Counted from the stretch's first letter, positions 30,696-40,848 are shown. The stretch is DNA of 64,000 nt from an uncultured Collinsella sp. (GCA_938005465.1 CALLNU010000024.1:1-64000); one strand, 5' to 3'. The notes: generated by a model not told the origin, from the sequence alone. Translations and numbers: made by a program.

Positions 30696-32549
30696 ATGCC
30701 GCTTTTCTCGCAACATACCGCCCGGTTCTCGCCGGACGTTCCTTTGGAGGGCACCAGCTCTCGCGAGCTGCTCAAGCGGTACCAGCCGCTCGAGACACTT
30801 GCGACCGGCGGTTTTGGCTCCATCGAGATCTGCCGCGACACGCACCTGCGCCGCCGCGTCGCCATTAAGCGCATCCCCCTTATTAACGGTGTCGGCATGC
30901 CCGCCAGCGACATCATGGATGTCCTGCGCGAGGCGCACACTGCCGCCATGCTTCAACATCCCAACATCGTGCAGGTCATCGACTTTACGCACGACACAGC
31001 CTATGCCTACCTAGTTATGGAATATGTCGATGGCATGTCGCTGGCCGAGTTTTTGCACCGCGTGGACGGTCACTCACTTACCTTTGACGAGGCCGCGGCC
31101 ATTGCCGATGCCCTAGGCCAGGCGCTCACCTTCGCCCATAGTAATGGCGTACTCCACCTGGACATTAAGCCCGCCAACGTGCTCATCGACCACTCGGGCA
31201 ATGTAAAGCTCACCGACTTTGGCATGGCGCGACTGTCGTCCGCCGGTGGCTTTGGCGGCTCGCGCGGCGGCACCATCGGCTACATGCCGCCCGAGCAGCT
31301 CGATATCGAGACCGGCACGGTCGATGAGCGCGCCGATGTCTTTGCCCTCGCCTGTGTAATCTATGAGGGCCTGTGCGGCAGCGCTCCCTTTATGGCGGCC
31401 ACGCCCGCCGACTCGCTCGACCGCATCATCGGCGGCGCCACCTATCCCAGCGAGCTGATACCACACTTTCCCCCGGGAGCCGAGGCCGCGCTCATGAGCG
31501 CGCTCTCCCCCATGCCGCAGGACCGCCCCAGCAGCGTCGAGACATTTTGCGACCAGCTCCTTGCCGGTCTGGGCAGCGTGCGCGAAGGCCGTCGCAGCCT
31601 GGAGCAAATGGTTGGCGAACTTTCGGATGACGAGCAGGAGCTCGACGATATCGAGCCGTCGCACTACGAGGACGACGCCATCGAGGTCGACCCCGCACTC
31701 GGCTGGGCGGGCACGCGCTGGAGCCATGCGCGCGACTACACCATGCGCACTATCTCGGCGCTAACGTGCGGCACCTTTAGCTTTTTGCTGATGCAAACGG
31801 CCGGGGTCGCGGCGCTTCCCGGCCTGGTCATTGCGGCCATCGCGATCGGAGTGGCGGCTGGCCTGGCCCCCCAGATTGGCTCGGCCATCTCGGCTGTGGG
31901 CTTTTTGGTGCTCATGGCCAACGCCACCATGCAGGCACAGGGCATCCTGTCGATGCTGCCCGTCGCGGTGATCTTTGCCGCCGCCATGTCCGGTTGGTGG
32001 ATCGCCTGGGGTCGCACCGAGACTGCCGCGAGCGCCACGCTCACCTGTGCACTCGCGCTTGGCTGTCTGACCGGCAATACCTTCCTGGCAGCTGGGGTCG
32101 CCGCCGGCGTCGCGTCATTTTGGCTCGGCCCGGCAAGCGCCGCCGCGGCAACGGGCATGGGCGCGCTTTTTGCCCGTCTGGCCACGGTCGCGCTTTCAGC
32201 CGGAGGCGTACTGGGGCTCGGTAACGTTGCCGCAGCGCTGGGAGACCCGCTCCTTTGGGCTGCCTTTGTGCTGGTCGCGGCAACTGCCGCGGCGTCATCT
32301 GCGCTGCTCAATGCCCATGCCAAGCGTGCCAATCAGGGCTCAAACCTTGCCGCAATCGCCGCAATCGCTGTCACCGGCATCGGCTGCGCAGCGGCGTCCT
32401 GTCTTGCACACCATATGGAAATTGCCAGCCTTGCAGCCGCGGTCGTCGCCAAGGCGGCGGTTGCGGGAACCCTATCCTCTATAATCGTTGGGATATGCCT
32501 ATATTTGCTCGGATACCAAAGAACCTATACGGAGAGTGATCTTTCGTGA
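30696..32549 (+). CDS. Ser/Thr protein kinase with multi-pass membrane domain
   Basis: ATG 30696 (MPLFSQHTARF) follows GAGGG by six bases. Residues ~28-290 form a Hanks kinase: ATGGFGS loop, Lys in VAIKRI, catalytic HLDIKPANVLI (Leu replacing the usual Arg of HRD), DFGMARL and YMPPEQ. The Arg-to-Leu change means it is a non-RD-type kinase. After an acidic linker, eight or so helices follow (about 360-610). The last codons overlap fhaA by four bases. It heads the cell-envelope signalling operon. Confidence 0.9.
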   Translation: MPLFSQHTARFSPDVPLEGTSSRELLKRYQPLETLATGGFGSIEICRDTHLRRRVAIKRIPLINGVGMPASDIMDVLREAHTAAMLQHPNIVQVIDFTHDTAYAYLVMEYVDGMSLAEFLHRVDGHSLTFDEAAAIADALGQALTFAHSNGVLHLDIKPANVLIDHSGNVKLTDFGMARLSSAGGFGGSRGGTIGYMPPEQLDIETGTVDERADVFALACVIYEGLCGSAPFMAATPADSLDRIIGGATYPSELIPHFPPGAEAALMSALSPMPQDRPSSVETFCDQLLAGLGSVREGRRSLEQMVGELSDDEQELDDIEPSHYEDDAIEVDPALGWAGTRWSHARDYTMRTISALTCGTFSFLLMQTAGVAALPGLVIAAIAIGVAAGLAPQIGSAISAVGFLVLMANATMQAQGILSMLPVAVIFAAAMSGWWIAWGRTETAASATLTCALALGCLTGNTFLAAGVAAGVASFWLGPASAAAATGMGALFARLATVALSAGGVLGLGNVAAALGDPLLWAAFVLVAATAAASSALLNAHAKRANQGSNLAAIAAIAVTGIGCAAASCLAHHMEIASLAAAVVAKAAVAGTLSSIIVGICLYLLGYQRTYTESDLS

Positions 32550-33559
32550 ACTTCCTGAACATCTTCGAGGACCACGTGGCCGGCATCTTCGGTGCCACCC
32601 GTGCCCCGTTCTCCTTTAAGAAGCTTGCCAAGCAGGCCGCTCGCGACATGGAGGATCAGACTCTGGTGATCAACGGCGTCAACACGGCGCCGGCACTCTA
32701 TACCATCCTTATCGCCGCCGACGACGATCCCATGCTCGCCCCGTTCTACCCCGAGCTTTCGCGCGAGGTCCGCGAGTTTGTGAAGGCGCAGGCCGAAAAG
32801 CGCCGCTATGTCTTTGTCGGCGAGCCCCTCGTGCGCTTTATGATCGATCCGCAGCTGCGCGCCGGCAAGTTCTCGGTCTTTGCCGAGAACGTCGATGCCC
32901 CCACGCTCGGCCGCCTGTACGAAGAAGAGCGCGCCTATCAAAACGGCCTGGGCCAGAACAACTCCGCGGCAAGCCGTGCCGCCAGCGCCCCGCGCGCCGG
33001 CCAGCAGCAGTTTGCTGCCCCGCAGCAGCAGCGCCCCGCCGCCATGCCCCAGCAGCAGCCGACGCCTCGCGCCGCCGCTCCCGACCCGCTTGCCGTGGCA
33101 GACCCCTTCGCGCCTAGCGTCCCCGACCCCGCCGCAGCACCCATCCCGGTGCCGCAGACCGTCTCGCGCGACGCGCTTGCCGGCATGGGCGGAGCCGCCG
33201 CGACCGGTGCCGCCGTGGGCCTAGGCGCCGCAGCCGGCATCGCCTCCAACATGGCGAGCACTCGCGCCCCGCAGCGCCCGCTCGCCCAGCTCGTCGACGT
33301 CGTGAGCGGCGAGAGCCATAGCATCACCTCCGCACAGGTAACCATCGGTCGCGAGCGCTCAGTTTCCGACATTGCCCTGCGCGACCCCAACGTGTCGCGC
33401 CGCCACGCCCAGCTCACCTTTACGGGCTCGGATTGGTCGATCGAGGACCTCAATTCCACCAACGGCACGCTCGTCAACAACCGCCGCATTACGCGCTGCC
33501 CGCTGCGCAACGGCGATCTGCTGACGTTTGGCCTGAGCACCTTTGAATTTAGGGGATAG
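32546..33559 (+). CDS. fhaA: FhaA-like protein (DUF3662 plus FHA)
   Basis: The 337-residue protein has an N-terminal DUF3662 domain (1-~125), an Ala/Pro/Gln-rich linker with a short hydrophobic patch, and a C-terminal FHA domain (about 250-335; SDIALRDPNVSRRHAQLTF, EDLNSTNGTLVNN). In actinobacteria FhaA binds phosphorylated MviN and regulates peptidoglycan synthesis. GTG start at 32546 overlaps the preceding stop. Confidence 0.93.
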   Translation: MNFLNIFEDHVAGIFGATRAPFSFKKLAKQAARDMEDQTLVINGVNTAPALYTILIAADDDPMLAPFYPELSREVREFVKAQAEKRRYVFVGEPLVRFMIDPQLRAGKFSVFAENVDAPTLGRLYEEERAYQNGLGQNNSAASRAASAPRAGQQQFAAPQQQRPAAMPQQQPTPRAAAPDPLAVADPFAPSVPDPAAAPIPVPQTVSRDALAGMGGAAATGAAVGLGAAAGIASNMASTRAPQRPLAQLVDVVSGESHSITSAQVTIGRERSVSDIALRDPNVSRRHAQLTFTGSDWSIEDLNSTNGTLVNNRRITRCPLRNGDLLTFGLSTFEFRG

Positions 33560-33565
33560 TCGCTT

Positions 33566-33982
33566 ATGAACATCGATATCGTCCTTTTTGCAGGCCGCAT
33601 CGTCCTGGTCGCCCTGCTCTATATCTTCCTGTTCGCCGTCATGAAGACCGGCGTGGGACTTGTGCGCGGTCAGCGCCGCGACTCGGCTATCTGGACGATT
33701 GATGTGGACAAGGGTCCGCGCGGTATCCGCGGCATCCACGTAGACATGCTCGGCCCCGTCATCGTCGGTCGCTCGCCATCTTCGGACATCTGCATCAACG
33801 AACCGTTCGTCTCGGCCTCGCATGCGCGCTTTTCGCTACAGGGCCCGGCGCTCATCATCGAGGACCTCAACTCGCTTAACGGCACGCTCGTCAACGGCCG
33901 CCAGCTCGTGGAGCCCGCGACGCTGCGTGAGGGCGACGAAGTCCAGATTGGCGACGTGGTCATGAAGGTGAACCGTCGATGA
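33566..33982 (+). CDS. fhaB: FhaB-like membrane-anchored FHA protein
   Basis: The 138-residue protein has an N-terminal membrane segment (about 8-30) and an FHA domain (about 60-135; ICINEPFVSASHARFSL, EDLNSLNGTLVNG). Mycobacterial FhaB (FipA) links kinase signalling to septal wall growth. It overlaps the phosphatase gene by four bases. Confidence 0.93.
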   Translation: MNIDIVLFAGRIVLVALLYIFLFAVMKTGVGLVRGQRRDSAIWTIDVDKGPRGIRGIHVDMLGPVIVGRSPSSDICINEPFVSASHARFSLQGPALIIEDLNSLNGTLVNGRQLVEPATLREGDEVQIGDVVMKVNRR

Positions 33983-35778
33983 TCGACGAGGAGAACAAGT
34001 CCGCAACTATGACCGAGGCACCGGCTGCCGCCGCAGCTGCGCCGGCCCACGCCGCTCCGGCGGGCTCCGCACCCGTGGAACCCGAGGACACCGTGTTCTC
34101 CCTGCCTCTTTCGCATGTAACGCATGATATTTCGTATCTCGCCGATAACGAGGACGAAGAGGATGCCGTAGCGGCGCCCATCGGCGCACATGCTGCGGAA
34201 CAGCCCACAGCGCCCGAAGCAGCCCCGGCGCCGGCTCACTTTGCAGAGCCCGTCGCCGCGGCAATCAACGAGAGCGCTGCGGTGTTTGCGGCACCCGAGC
34301 CCGCCGCGCCGGCGTTTCCCATAGCCCCGGCATCCGAGGTTGCGCCCGCGTCTACGCCGGCGCCCGAGCCTATAGACGTCAGCCCGCAAGACGACGAGTC
34401 GACCGCCCGCGTTTCCGAGGAGCCCGACTCCCCGGACACCGGTGATTCCGAATCAAACGCCGAGACCGACACCGTCTCTCCCGGTGACACCGCCGAGATC
34501 GACGTTGCCGCCGTTGAGGCCAAGCTCAAAGACCCCGGCTCGACCATGAGCTTTGAGCCCCTAACCGAGGAGCGCATCGAGACCGACTCGACCTATGATG
34601 CCGGCACCACCACGCAACTCATGTGGGGCGCCCGCTCCGACGTTGGCTGCGTGCGCCCGCACAATGAGGATTCCTACCTGGTGCAGTCGCCGCTCTTTTG
34701 CGTATGCGACGGCATGGGCGGTCACGCCGCCGGCGAGGTAGCCTCTTCCATCGCCGTCGAGACTATTGCCAAGACGGCCCCGCAGTCCGCCGACGCAGCG
34801 CGCCTGGCCGCAGCCGTCGAGGCAGCCAACGCCGCCGTAATCGAGGCGGCCCTGAACGGCCTGGGCAAGCCCGGCATGGGCTGCACAGCCACTTGCGCCT
34901 ATATCGAAAACGACACGCTCGCCATCGCCCACGTGGGTGACTCTCGCGCCTACCTGCTCCACGAGGGCACGCTCATCCGCGTGACCCGCGACCACTCCTA
35001 CGTGGAGGAGCTCGTGGACGCCGGCGAGATCACGGCAGACGAGGCTCGCGTCCACCCCAACCGTTCGGTCATCACCCGCGCGCTGGGCTCGGACCCCGCT
35101 ATGTATGCCGACCACTTCACTCTGCATATCGAGGAAGGCGACCGTCTGATCCTGTGCTCCGACGGCCTTTCGAGCATGATTCCCGATAGCGATATCGAGA
35201 ACATCGCCACGCAGTCCTCAACCGCGCAAATCTGCGTCGACAACCTAGTGGACGCGGCGCTTGCCGCCGGCGGCCACGACAACGTGACCGTAGTAGTCGT
35301 TGACCTGGTTGACGATGGCGTTATGCGCGAGGCGCAACGCGTGCGTCGCCGCAACGTTACTATCGCCGCCATCCTGGCCCTCGTCTTTGTGCTGGCAGCT
35401 GGCATCTGGGCCTACACGGGTGTCACCGGCTCGTACTACCTGGGTACCTACCAGGGCAATGTCGCCGTCTGGCGCGGCCTGCCCGGCAAGCCACTCGGAC
35501 TCAAGCTCCACTGGCTCGAAAGCGAAACCAGCATCAAGCTATCCGACCTGCCCGAAGACACGCAAAACCGCCTCAAGGCGGGTATTCCGCAAACAAGTGT
35601 CGACGATGCGCAGGACACGATATCCAAGTACCGCCACCAGATCGACGAGGAGCAGACCCGCCAGGTGATCGACGCGCAAACGATTCGCGACAACACCAAT
35701 CAGGGATCGACCTCCGAATCAGATTCCGAGAAAACCGCCGAACAGTCCGCCGAGGCCGAAGCCTCCGATAAGAATTAG
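33979..35778 (+). CDS. pstP: PP2C-type Ser/Thr phosphatase with long acidic N-terminus
   Basis: The 599-residue protein is the partner phosphatase of the kinases. Residues 1-~210 are an Ala/Pro/Glu-rich, probably disordered extension not found in standard PstP. The PP2C domain (about 214-440) has the metal-binding motifs VRPHNEDS, CDGMGGHAAGE and DNVTVVVVD. A membrane helix (about 460-480) and a small extracellular domain follow. Same order as mycobacterial pstP between fhaB and rodA. Confidence 0.94.
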   Translation: MIDEENKSATMTEAPAAAAAAPAHAAPAGSAPVEPEDTVFSLPLSHVTHDISYLADNEDEEDAVAAPIGAHAAEQPTAPEAAPAPAHFAEPVAAAINESAAVFAAPEPAAPAFPIAPASEVAPASTPAPEPIDVSPQDDESTARVSEEPDSPDTGDSESNAETDTVSPGDTAEIDVAAVEAKLKDPGSTMSFEPLTEERIETDSTYDAGTTTQLMWGARSDVGCVRPHNEDSYLVQSPLFCVCDGMGGHAAGEVASSIAVETIAKTAPQSADAARLAAAVEAANAAVIEAALNGLGKPGMGCTATCAYIENDTLAIAHVGDSRAYLLHEGTLIRVTRDHSYVEELVDAGEITADEARVHPNRSVITRALGSDPAMYADHFTLHIEEGDRLILCSDGLSSMIPDSDIENIATQSSTAQICVDNLVDAALAAGGHDNVTVVVVDLVDDGVMREAQRVRRRNVTIAAILALVFVLAAGIWAYTGVTGSYYLGTYQGNVAVWRGLPGKPLGLKLHWLESETSIKLSDLPEDTQNRLKAGIPQTSVDDAQDTISKYRHQIDEEQTRQVIDAQTIRDNTNQGSTSESDSEKTAEQSAEAEASDKN

Positions 35779-35794
35779 AAAGGGAGTGCCGCTT

Positions 35795-38665
35795 ATGAGT
35801 CGCCGCAACACCGAGCTGCTCTTGCTCATCGCCTCGGCGTTCCCCGTCATCCTGCTGTATGCGATGTACGTCCTCACCGCGGGCGCTGCCATCTCCTTTG
35901 AGACGCTCGCCGTACCGATCGGCCTCTTTGCCGCCTTTGCCGCGGCCCACATCGCCGTGCGCATCTTGGCGCCCGGTGCCGACCCCGCCATCCTGCCCAT
36001 CGTATTTATACTTTCGGGCATCGGCATCACGTTCGTGACGCGTCTCGCCCCCGCTCTCGCCATCTCACAGCTCATCATCCTGTTTGTCTCGGTGGCGCTC
36101 ATGGTGGGAACGCTTGCACTAGTCAAAAACCTCGACGTGGTCATGCGCTACAAGTACACCTTTGGCATCATCGGCATCATTCTGCTGATGCTGCCTATCT
36201 TTATCGGCACCACGATCTCGGGCTCCAAGCTGTGGATTCGCATCGCGGGCTTTACCATCCAGCCCGGCGAGTTCGCCAAGGTCTTTATCGTCCTGTTCCT
36301 GGCCGGCTACCTGGCCGAGAACCGCGAGCTGCTCTCCATCTCCAACCGCAAGATTCTGGGCTTTAAGATCCCTCGCCTGCGACTGCTGCTGCCGCTGTTT
36401 GCCGTGTGGGGTGTGTGCCTGCTCGTCGTCGTCTTCGAACGCGACCTGGGTTCGGCCGTGCTGTTCTACACCATCTTCTTGCTGATGCTCTACGTTGCCA
36501 CGGGGCGCTTTTCGTATGTCGTTATCGGCCTTGCGCTCTTAGCTGTTGGAGCCGTGGGCGCCTACAAGTTCCTGTCTCACGTTCAGGTGCGTTTCCAGGT
36601 TTGGCTCGATCCGTTTAAGGACGCCCAGGGCCAGGGCTACCAGATCGTCCAGTCGCTCTTCTCGCTTGCCGATGGCGGTCTGGTCGGTGTTGGCATCGGC
36701 AACGGCATGGCCAACAACATCCCTGTCGTCGAGTCCGACTTTATCTTCTCGGCTATCGGCGAGGAGATGGGCCTTTTGGGCGGCGGCGCCGTGCTCATCC
36801 TGTTTATGCTCTTTGCCGTTCGCGGCCTCACCACGGCTGCCCGCGCTAAATCCGACCTCGCCGCCTTTAGTGCCACAGGCCTTACGGCCGCCATCAGCTT
36901 CCAGGCCTTCTTGATCGTTGGCGGCGTAACCCGCTTGATCCCGCTGACCGGCGTCACCCTGCCCTTTATGAGCCAGGGCGGCTCCTCTCTGCTGGCGAGC
37001 TTTATCATCGTCGCGCTCCTGCTGCGCGCCGGTGACGAGGCGACCGGACGCGAGGCCGAGCTTACCGGCACCGGCACCATGGCCGCCATCACCGATGATC
37101 AGGTCGCATCTGCCGCCGCCCCGACGGGCACGCGCTTTGCCACCTCGTCTTCCTACGGCAGCGGCAGCCATTCCGTCGGCTCACGCATGCGCCGTCGCCT
37201 GCTCGACACGCCTGAATCCGGTGTGCTCGGCCGCGTTGCGCTCGCCAACCGTCTAACCCGTGCGGTGCTCGCCTTTACGGCGCTGTTCGCCATCCTTATC
37301 GGCAACCTCACCTATGTCCAGGTCATCAAGGCCAAGGACTATCAGGACATGCCGACCAACAACCACACCATCGCCCGCTCCAAGTACATCCAGCGCGGCT
37401 CCATCATCACGTCCGACGGCGTGACGCTGGCCGAGTCGCTGCAGCAGGAGGACGGCACCTACGTACGCTCCTACCCCAACGGTAACCTGGCAGCTCACGT
37501 GGTTGGCTACGTGAGCCAGCAGTATGGCACCACCGCCATCGAGAGCGTCATGAACGACACGCTCACCGGTTCTAAGGACTACTCCAGCTGGAACAATGCC
37601 ATCGCGTCGCTCGCGGGCCAGACCCAGCCGGGCAACACCGCCAAGCTCACCATCGACTCGCGTATCCAGACGGCGGCCGAGCAGGCACTCAAGGGCTTTA
37701 AGGGCGCTGTAGTGGTCATCGACCCGCGTACCGGCGCGGTGCTCGCATGTGCCAGCTCGCCCACCTACGACAACACCAACATCGATGCCCTGCTGCAGAC
37801 GGGCGGCGGCGAGGACGGCTCCATGTACAATCGCGCCATGGACGCGCTGTACACGCCGGGCTCAACGTTTAAGGTCGTTACGCTTTCCGCGGCACTCGAG
37901 ACCGGTACCGCCAGCCTTACCAGCACCTACCAGGCGCCCGGCTCCATGGACATCGGCAACGCACCGGTCACCAACTATGCCAACGAGAGCTACGGCACCA
38001 TCAGCCTGCAGCAGGCCTTTGCCGTGTCCTCCAACGTCGTCTTTGGCCAGGTGGCAAACGAAGTTGGCGCAAACACGCTCGTACAGTTTGCCAACGCCTT
38101 TGGCTACGGCCAAAAGCTCGGCCAGGACCTGACCTCCGCGGCCTCCATCATGGCCGACCCGTCGCTCATGACCGAGTGGGAGACCGCCTGGGCCGGTGCC
38201 GGCCAGCCTGTCGGCATGGACCACACGCCCGGCCCGCAGACCACCGTCATGCAAAACGCCGTGATTGCCGCCGCCATCGCCAACAGTGGCGTGGTCATGG
38301 ACCCGTACTTTGTAGCCCAGGTACTTGCCCCGGACGGAACCGTGGTCAAGACCACGCAGTCCCGCTCGCTGGGGCAGGCCGTCAGCTCCGCCACGGCCGA
38401 CCAGGTCAAGCAGGCCATGCTTGCCGTCGTCCAGTCCGGCACCGGCACCGATGCCCAGATCCCCGGCGTCAAGGTCGCCGGCAAGACCGGCTCGGCCGAG
38501 ACCGGCGGCACCAACGTCAACTCTATGTTCGTTGGCTTTGCACCTTACGATTCACCCACGGTCGCCATCTCGGTGGCCTTGGAGGATTTCGACAAGCATG
38601 ACGTCGAGGCCGCCAAGATCGCCGGTATCGTCCTGACCGCGGCGCTTGCCGCACAGGGAGCGTGA
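35795..38665 (+). CDS. RodA (SEDS)-penicillin-binding protein fusion
   Basis: ATG 35795 follows AGAAAGGGAG. In 956 residues the protein joins two partners usually encoded separately. Residues 1-~430 are a SEDS glycosyltransferase (RodA/FtsW) with about ten helices and the conserved FVPVVESDFIFSAIGEE-type loop (NNIPVVESDFIFSAIGEE here). A linker then leads to a new membrane anchor (about 485-505) and a class B transpeptidase with SxxK as STFK (Ser690), SSN and KTG. It should polymerise and cross-link peptidoglycan as one chain. The actinobacterial rodA-pbpA order explains the origin by fusion. Confidence 0.93.
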   Translation: MSRRNTELLLLIASAFPVILLYAMYVLTAGAAISFETLAVPIGLFAAFAAAHIAVRILAPGADPAILPIVFILSGIGITFVTRLAPALAISQLIILFVSVALMVGTLALVKNLDVVMRYKYTFGIIGIILLMLPIFIGTTISGSKLWIRIAGFTIQPGEFAKVFIVLFLAGYLAENRELLSISNRKILGFKIPRLRLLLPLFAVWGVCLLVVVFERDLGSAVLFYTIFLLMLYVATGRFSYVVIGLALLAVGAVGAYKFLSHVQVRFQVWLDPFKDAQGQGYQIVQSLFSLADGGLVGVGIGNGMANNIPVVESDFIFSAIGEEMGLLGGGAVLILFMLFAVRGLTTAARAKSDLAAFSATGLTAAISFQAFLIVGGVTRLIPLTGVTLPFMSQGGSSLLASFIIVALLLRAGDEATGREAELTGTGTMAAITDDQVASAAAPTGTRFATSSSYGSGSHSVGSRMRRRLLDTPESGVLGRVALANRLTRAVLAFTALFAILIGNLTYVQVIKAKDYQDMPTNNHTIARSKYIQRGSIITSDGVTLAESLQQEDGTYVRSYPNGNLAAHVVGYVSQQYGTTAIESVMNDTLTGSKDYSSWNNAIASLAGQTQPGNTAKLTIDSRIQTAAEQALKGFKGAVVVIDPRTGAVLACASSPTYDNTNIDALLQTGGGEDGSMYNRAMDALYTPGSTFKVVTLSAALETGTASLTSTYQAPGSMDIGNAPVTNYANESYGTISLQQAFAVSSNVVFGQVANEVGANTLVQFANAFGYGQKLGQDLTSAASIMADPSLMTEWETAWAGAGQPVGMDHTPGPQTTVMQNAVIAAAIANSGVVMDPYFVAQVLAPDGTVVKTTQSRSLGQAVSSATADQVKQAMLAVVQSGTGTDAQIPGVKVAGKTGSAETGGTNVNSMFVGFAPYDSPTVAISVALEDFDKHDVEAAKIAGIVLTAALAAQGA

Positions 38666-38797
38666 TGCCCATGATCGAATCGGACACCCGAGGCGCGCCG
38701 CGGCCGAAGAGTTAGCGGCAACGCGCCACACGGCCCCAGCGGCCACATCGTAGGTACTACACACATCGTTGAGCGAATAGTTATGTTAGGAGCAGGA

Positions 38798-40759
38798 ATG
38801 GAACAGAGGGTCCTCGGGGGAAGATACCTCCTCAAGGATAAGGTGGGAACGGGCGGCATGGCGACCGTCTACCGTGCACAGGACCAGGTCCTCGACCGCA
38901 CGGTCGCCGTCAAGATCATGCTGCCGCAGTATGCCGGCGACGCAACCTTCGCCGCACGCTTTAAGCAGGAGGCCCAGGCAGCAGCCGGTCTCTCCTCCCC
39001 CTATATCGTGGGCGTCTACGATTGGGGCAAGGACGGCGACACCTATTACATCGTCATGGAGTACTTGCGCGGCACCGACCTTAAGAGCGGCATCAAGAGC
39101 CACGGCGCCCTCGACCCCAAGAAGGTCGCCCAGATCGGCTCGCAGATTAGCTCCGCGCTTTCGGTCGCCCACAAGCACGAGATCATCCACCGCGACATTA
39201 AGCCGCAGAACATCATGGTGCTGCCCGACGGCAACATCAAGGTGATGGACTTTGGCATCGCGCGCGCCAAGAACAGCCACCTCACGCAAGACAACAACGT
39301 GCTGGGAACCGCCCACTACGTCAGCCCCGAGCAGACCCGCGGTCAGGACCTCGGCCCCACCTCGGATATCTACTCGCTGGGCGTCGTGATGTACGAGTGC
39401 GCCACCGGCCGCGTCCCCTTTGACGGTGACGACGCTATCTCGGTCGCACTCAAGCAGGTCAACGAGCTGCCTATTCCGCCGAGCCAGATCAACTCCGGTG
39501 TCGACGCCGACCTTGAGCGCATCATCCTCAAGTGCATGGAGAAGGACCCGGCAAACCGCTTCCAGACCGCCGACGAGCTGCGTCAGGTGCTCAACAGCTA
39601 CCTGTCGGGCCGTGCCGTCAACGTCTCGGAGCCCACGCGCATCATCGGTGCCCCCAGTGAGCTGGGTGCCACCAAGACTCGCGAGCTTTCCGATCAGACG
39701 CGCGCCATGGTGCGTCCCGTCTCGGGCGTGAGCGGCCAAAATACCGCCCGTAGCTCGGTTTCGGGCTCCACCGGCTCCTACGAGGTCGAAAAGCCCAAAT
39801 CCAACAAGAACAAGATCATCGCCGCCGTGGTGGCAGCCGTTGCCGTCATCGGCATCGTGGTGGCCTTTGCCACAGGACTCTTTGGCGGCGAGCAGGTCAC
39901 CGTGCCCGATGTGCTGGGCAAGGACCAGCAGACTGCCGTCGAGCTGATCAAGGAAGCTGGCCTCGAGGTCGGCACCATCGACCAAAGCTACAACGACGAT
40001 GTCGACGAGGGCAAGGTCGCCGAGCAGACGCCCAACGGCAACACCAAGAAGGCCAAGGGCACCAAGGTGAACCTGGTAATCTCCAAGGGCCCCAAGCCCT
40101 CCGAAAAGGTTGAGGTTCCCAAACTTGTCGGCCTGACCAAGGACCAAGCAGAAGCCGCACTGGCAAGCGTTGGCCTGAAGGGCAACGCCTCCGAGGAGGC
40201 CAACGAGGCTGATGAGGGCCAGGTCTTTGAGCAGGGCACCGAAGCCGGTAAGGAAGTCGCGAAGGGCACGACCATCTCGTACAAGGTCTCGAGCGGCCCG
40301 GATACCACGTCCGTCCCCGACCTGACCGACATGACCGAGGCCCAGGCGCGCAACGCCCTCGATATGGCAGGCTTTGGCGTCGACGTGAGCTACCAGGAGA
40401 ACGACTCGGTTACCGAGGGCACCGTGATCAGCTGGAACCCCAGCGGCAAGCAGAAGCCCGGCGCCACGATTACCGTCGTCATTGCCAAGAAGTCCGGCAA
40501 GGCCAGTGTTCCGGGCAACCTGTACGGCAAGAGCATCTCCGCCGCCGTCACCGCGCTCAACAACGCCGGTTTCTATAACATCGGCTTCTGTGACCAGAAC
40601 GGCAATCCCGTAAGCGGTAACGAGGATGCCACCGTTACGGGCGTCTCCCCCACTGGCAAGCAGTCCACCGACAGCACGATTACGCTGACGGTCGCACTTT
40701 CTGGCTCGGGTTCGGGCTCTGGCTCGGGCACGGGTGACGATTCCGGTACGACCAACTAG
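38798..40759 (+). CDS. pknB: PknB-type Ser/Thr kinase with four PASTA repeats
   Basis: ATG 38798 (MEQRVLGGRYLL) follows TAGGAG; the ATG five codons earlier lacks a site. The 653-residue protein has a kinase domain (GTGGMATVY, Lys39, HRDIKPQNIM, DFGIAR), a juxtamembrane linker, one membrane helix (about 345-365) and four extracellular PASTA repeats (about 370-635) that bind muropeptides/lipid II, ending in a Gly-Ser tail. It senses wall precursors and phosphorylates the FHA and wall proteins of the operon. Confidence 0.96.
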   Translation: MEQRVLGGRYLLKDKVGTGGMATVYRAQDQVLDRTVAVKIMLPQYAGDATFAARFKQEAQAAAGLSSPYIVGVYDWGKDGDTYYIVMEYLRGTDLKSGIKSHGALDPKKVAQIGSQISSALSVAHKHEIIHRDIKPQNIMVLPDGNIKVMDFGIARAKNSHLTQDNNVLGTAHYVSPEQTRGQDLGPTSDIYSLGVVMYECATGRVPFDGDDAISVALKQVNELPIPPSQINSGVDADLERIILKCMEKDPANRFQTADELRQVLNSYLSGRAVNVSEPTRIIGAPSELGATKTRELSDQTRAMVRPVSGVSGQNTARSSVSGSTGSYEVEKPKSNKNKIIAAVVAAVAVIGIVVAFATGLFGGEQVTVPDVLGKDQQTAVELIKEAGLEVGTIDQSYNDDVDEGKVAEQTPNGNTKKAKGTKVNLVISKGPKPSEKVEVPKLVGLTKDQAEAALASVGLKGNASEEANEADEGQVFEQGTEAGKEVAKGTTISYKVSSGPDTTSVPDLTDMTEAQARNALDMAGFGVDVSYQENDSVTEGTVISWNPSGKQKPGATITVVIAKKSGKASVPGNLYGKSISAAVTALNNAGFYNIGFCDQNGNPVSGNEDATVTGVSPTGKQSTDSTITLTVALSGSGSGSGSGTGDDSGTTN

Positions 40760-40811
40760 TCGCCACCCCACCGCTCATCACGGCTCTCGCCGCAAACATA
40801 TTCGCTCACAG

Positions 40812-40848
40812 GCGCCCGCTTGCTCCCCCAGCAAGCGGGCGCTTTGTT
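40812..40848 (+). terminator. Terminator of the kinase/wall operon
   Basis: GCGCCCGCTTGCT pairs with AGCAAGCGGGCGC around a five-C loop, followed by TTTGTTT, just past pknB. Confidence 0.85.

Noticed and set aside
38786..40771. 661-codon minus-strand open frame
   Set aside because: It is antisense to pknB with its PASTA repeats. No family resemblance.
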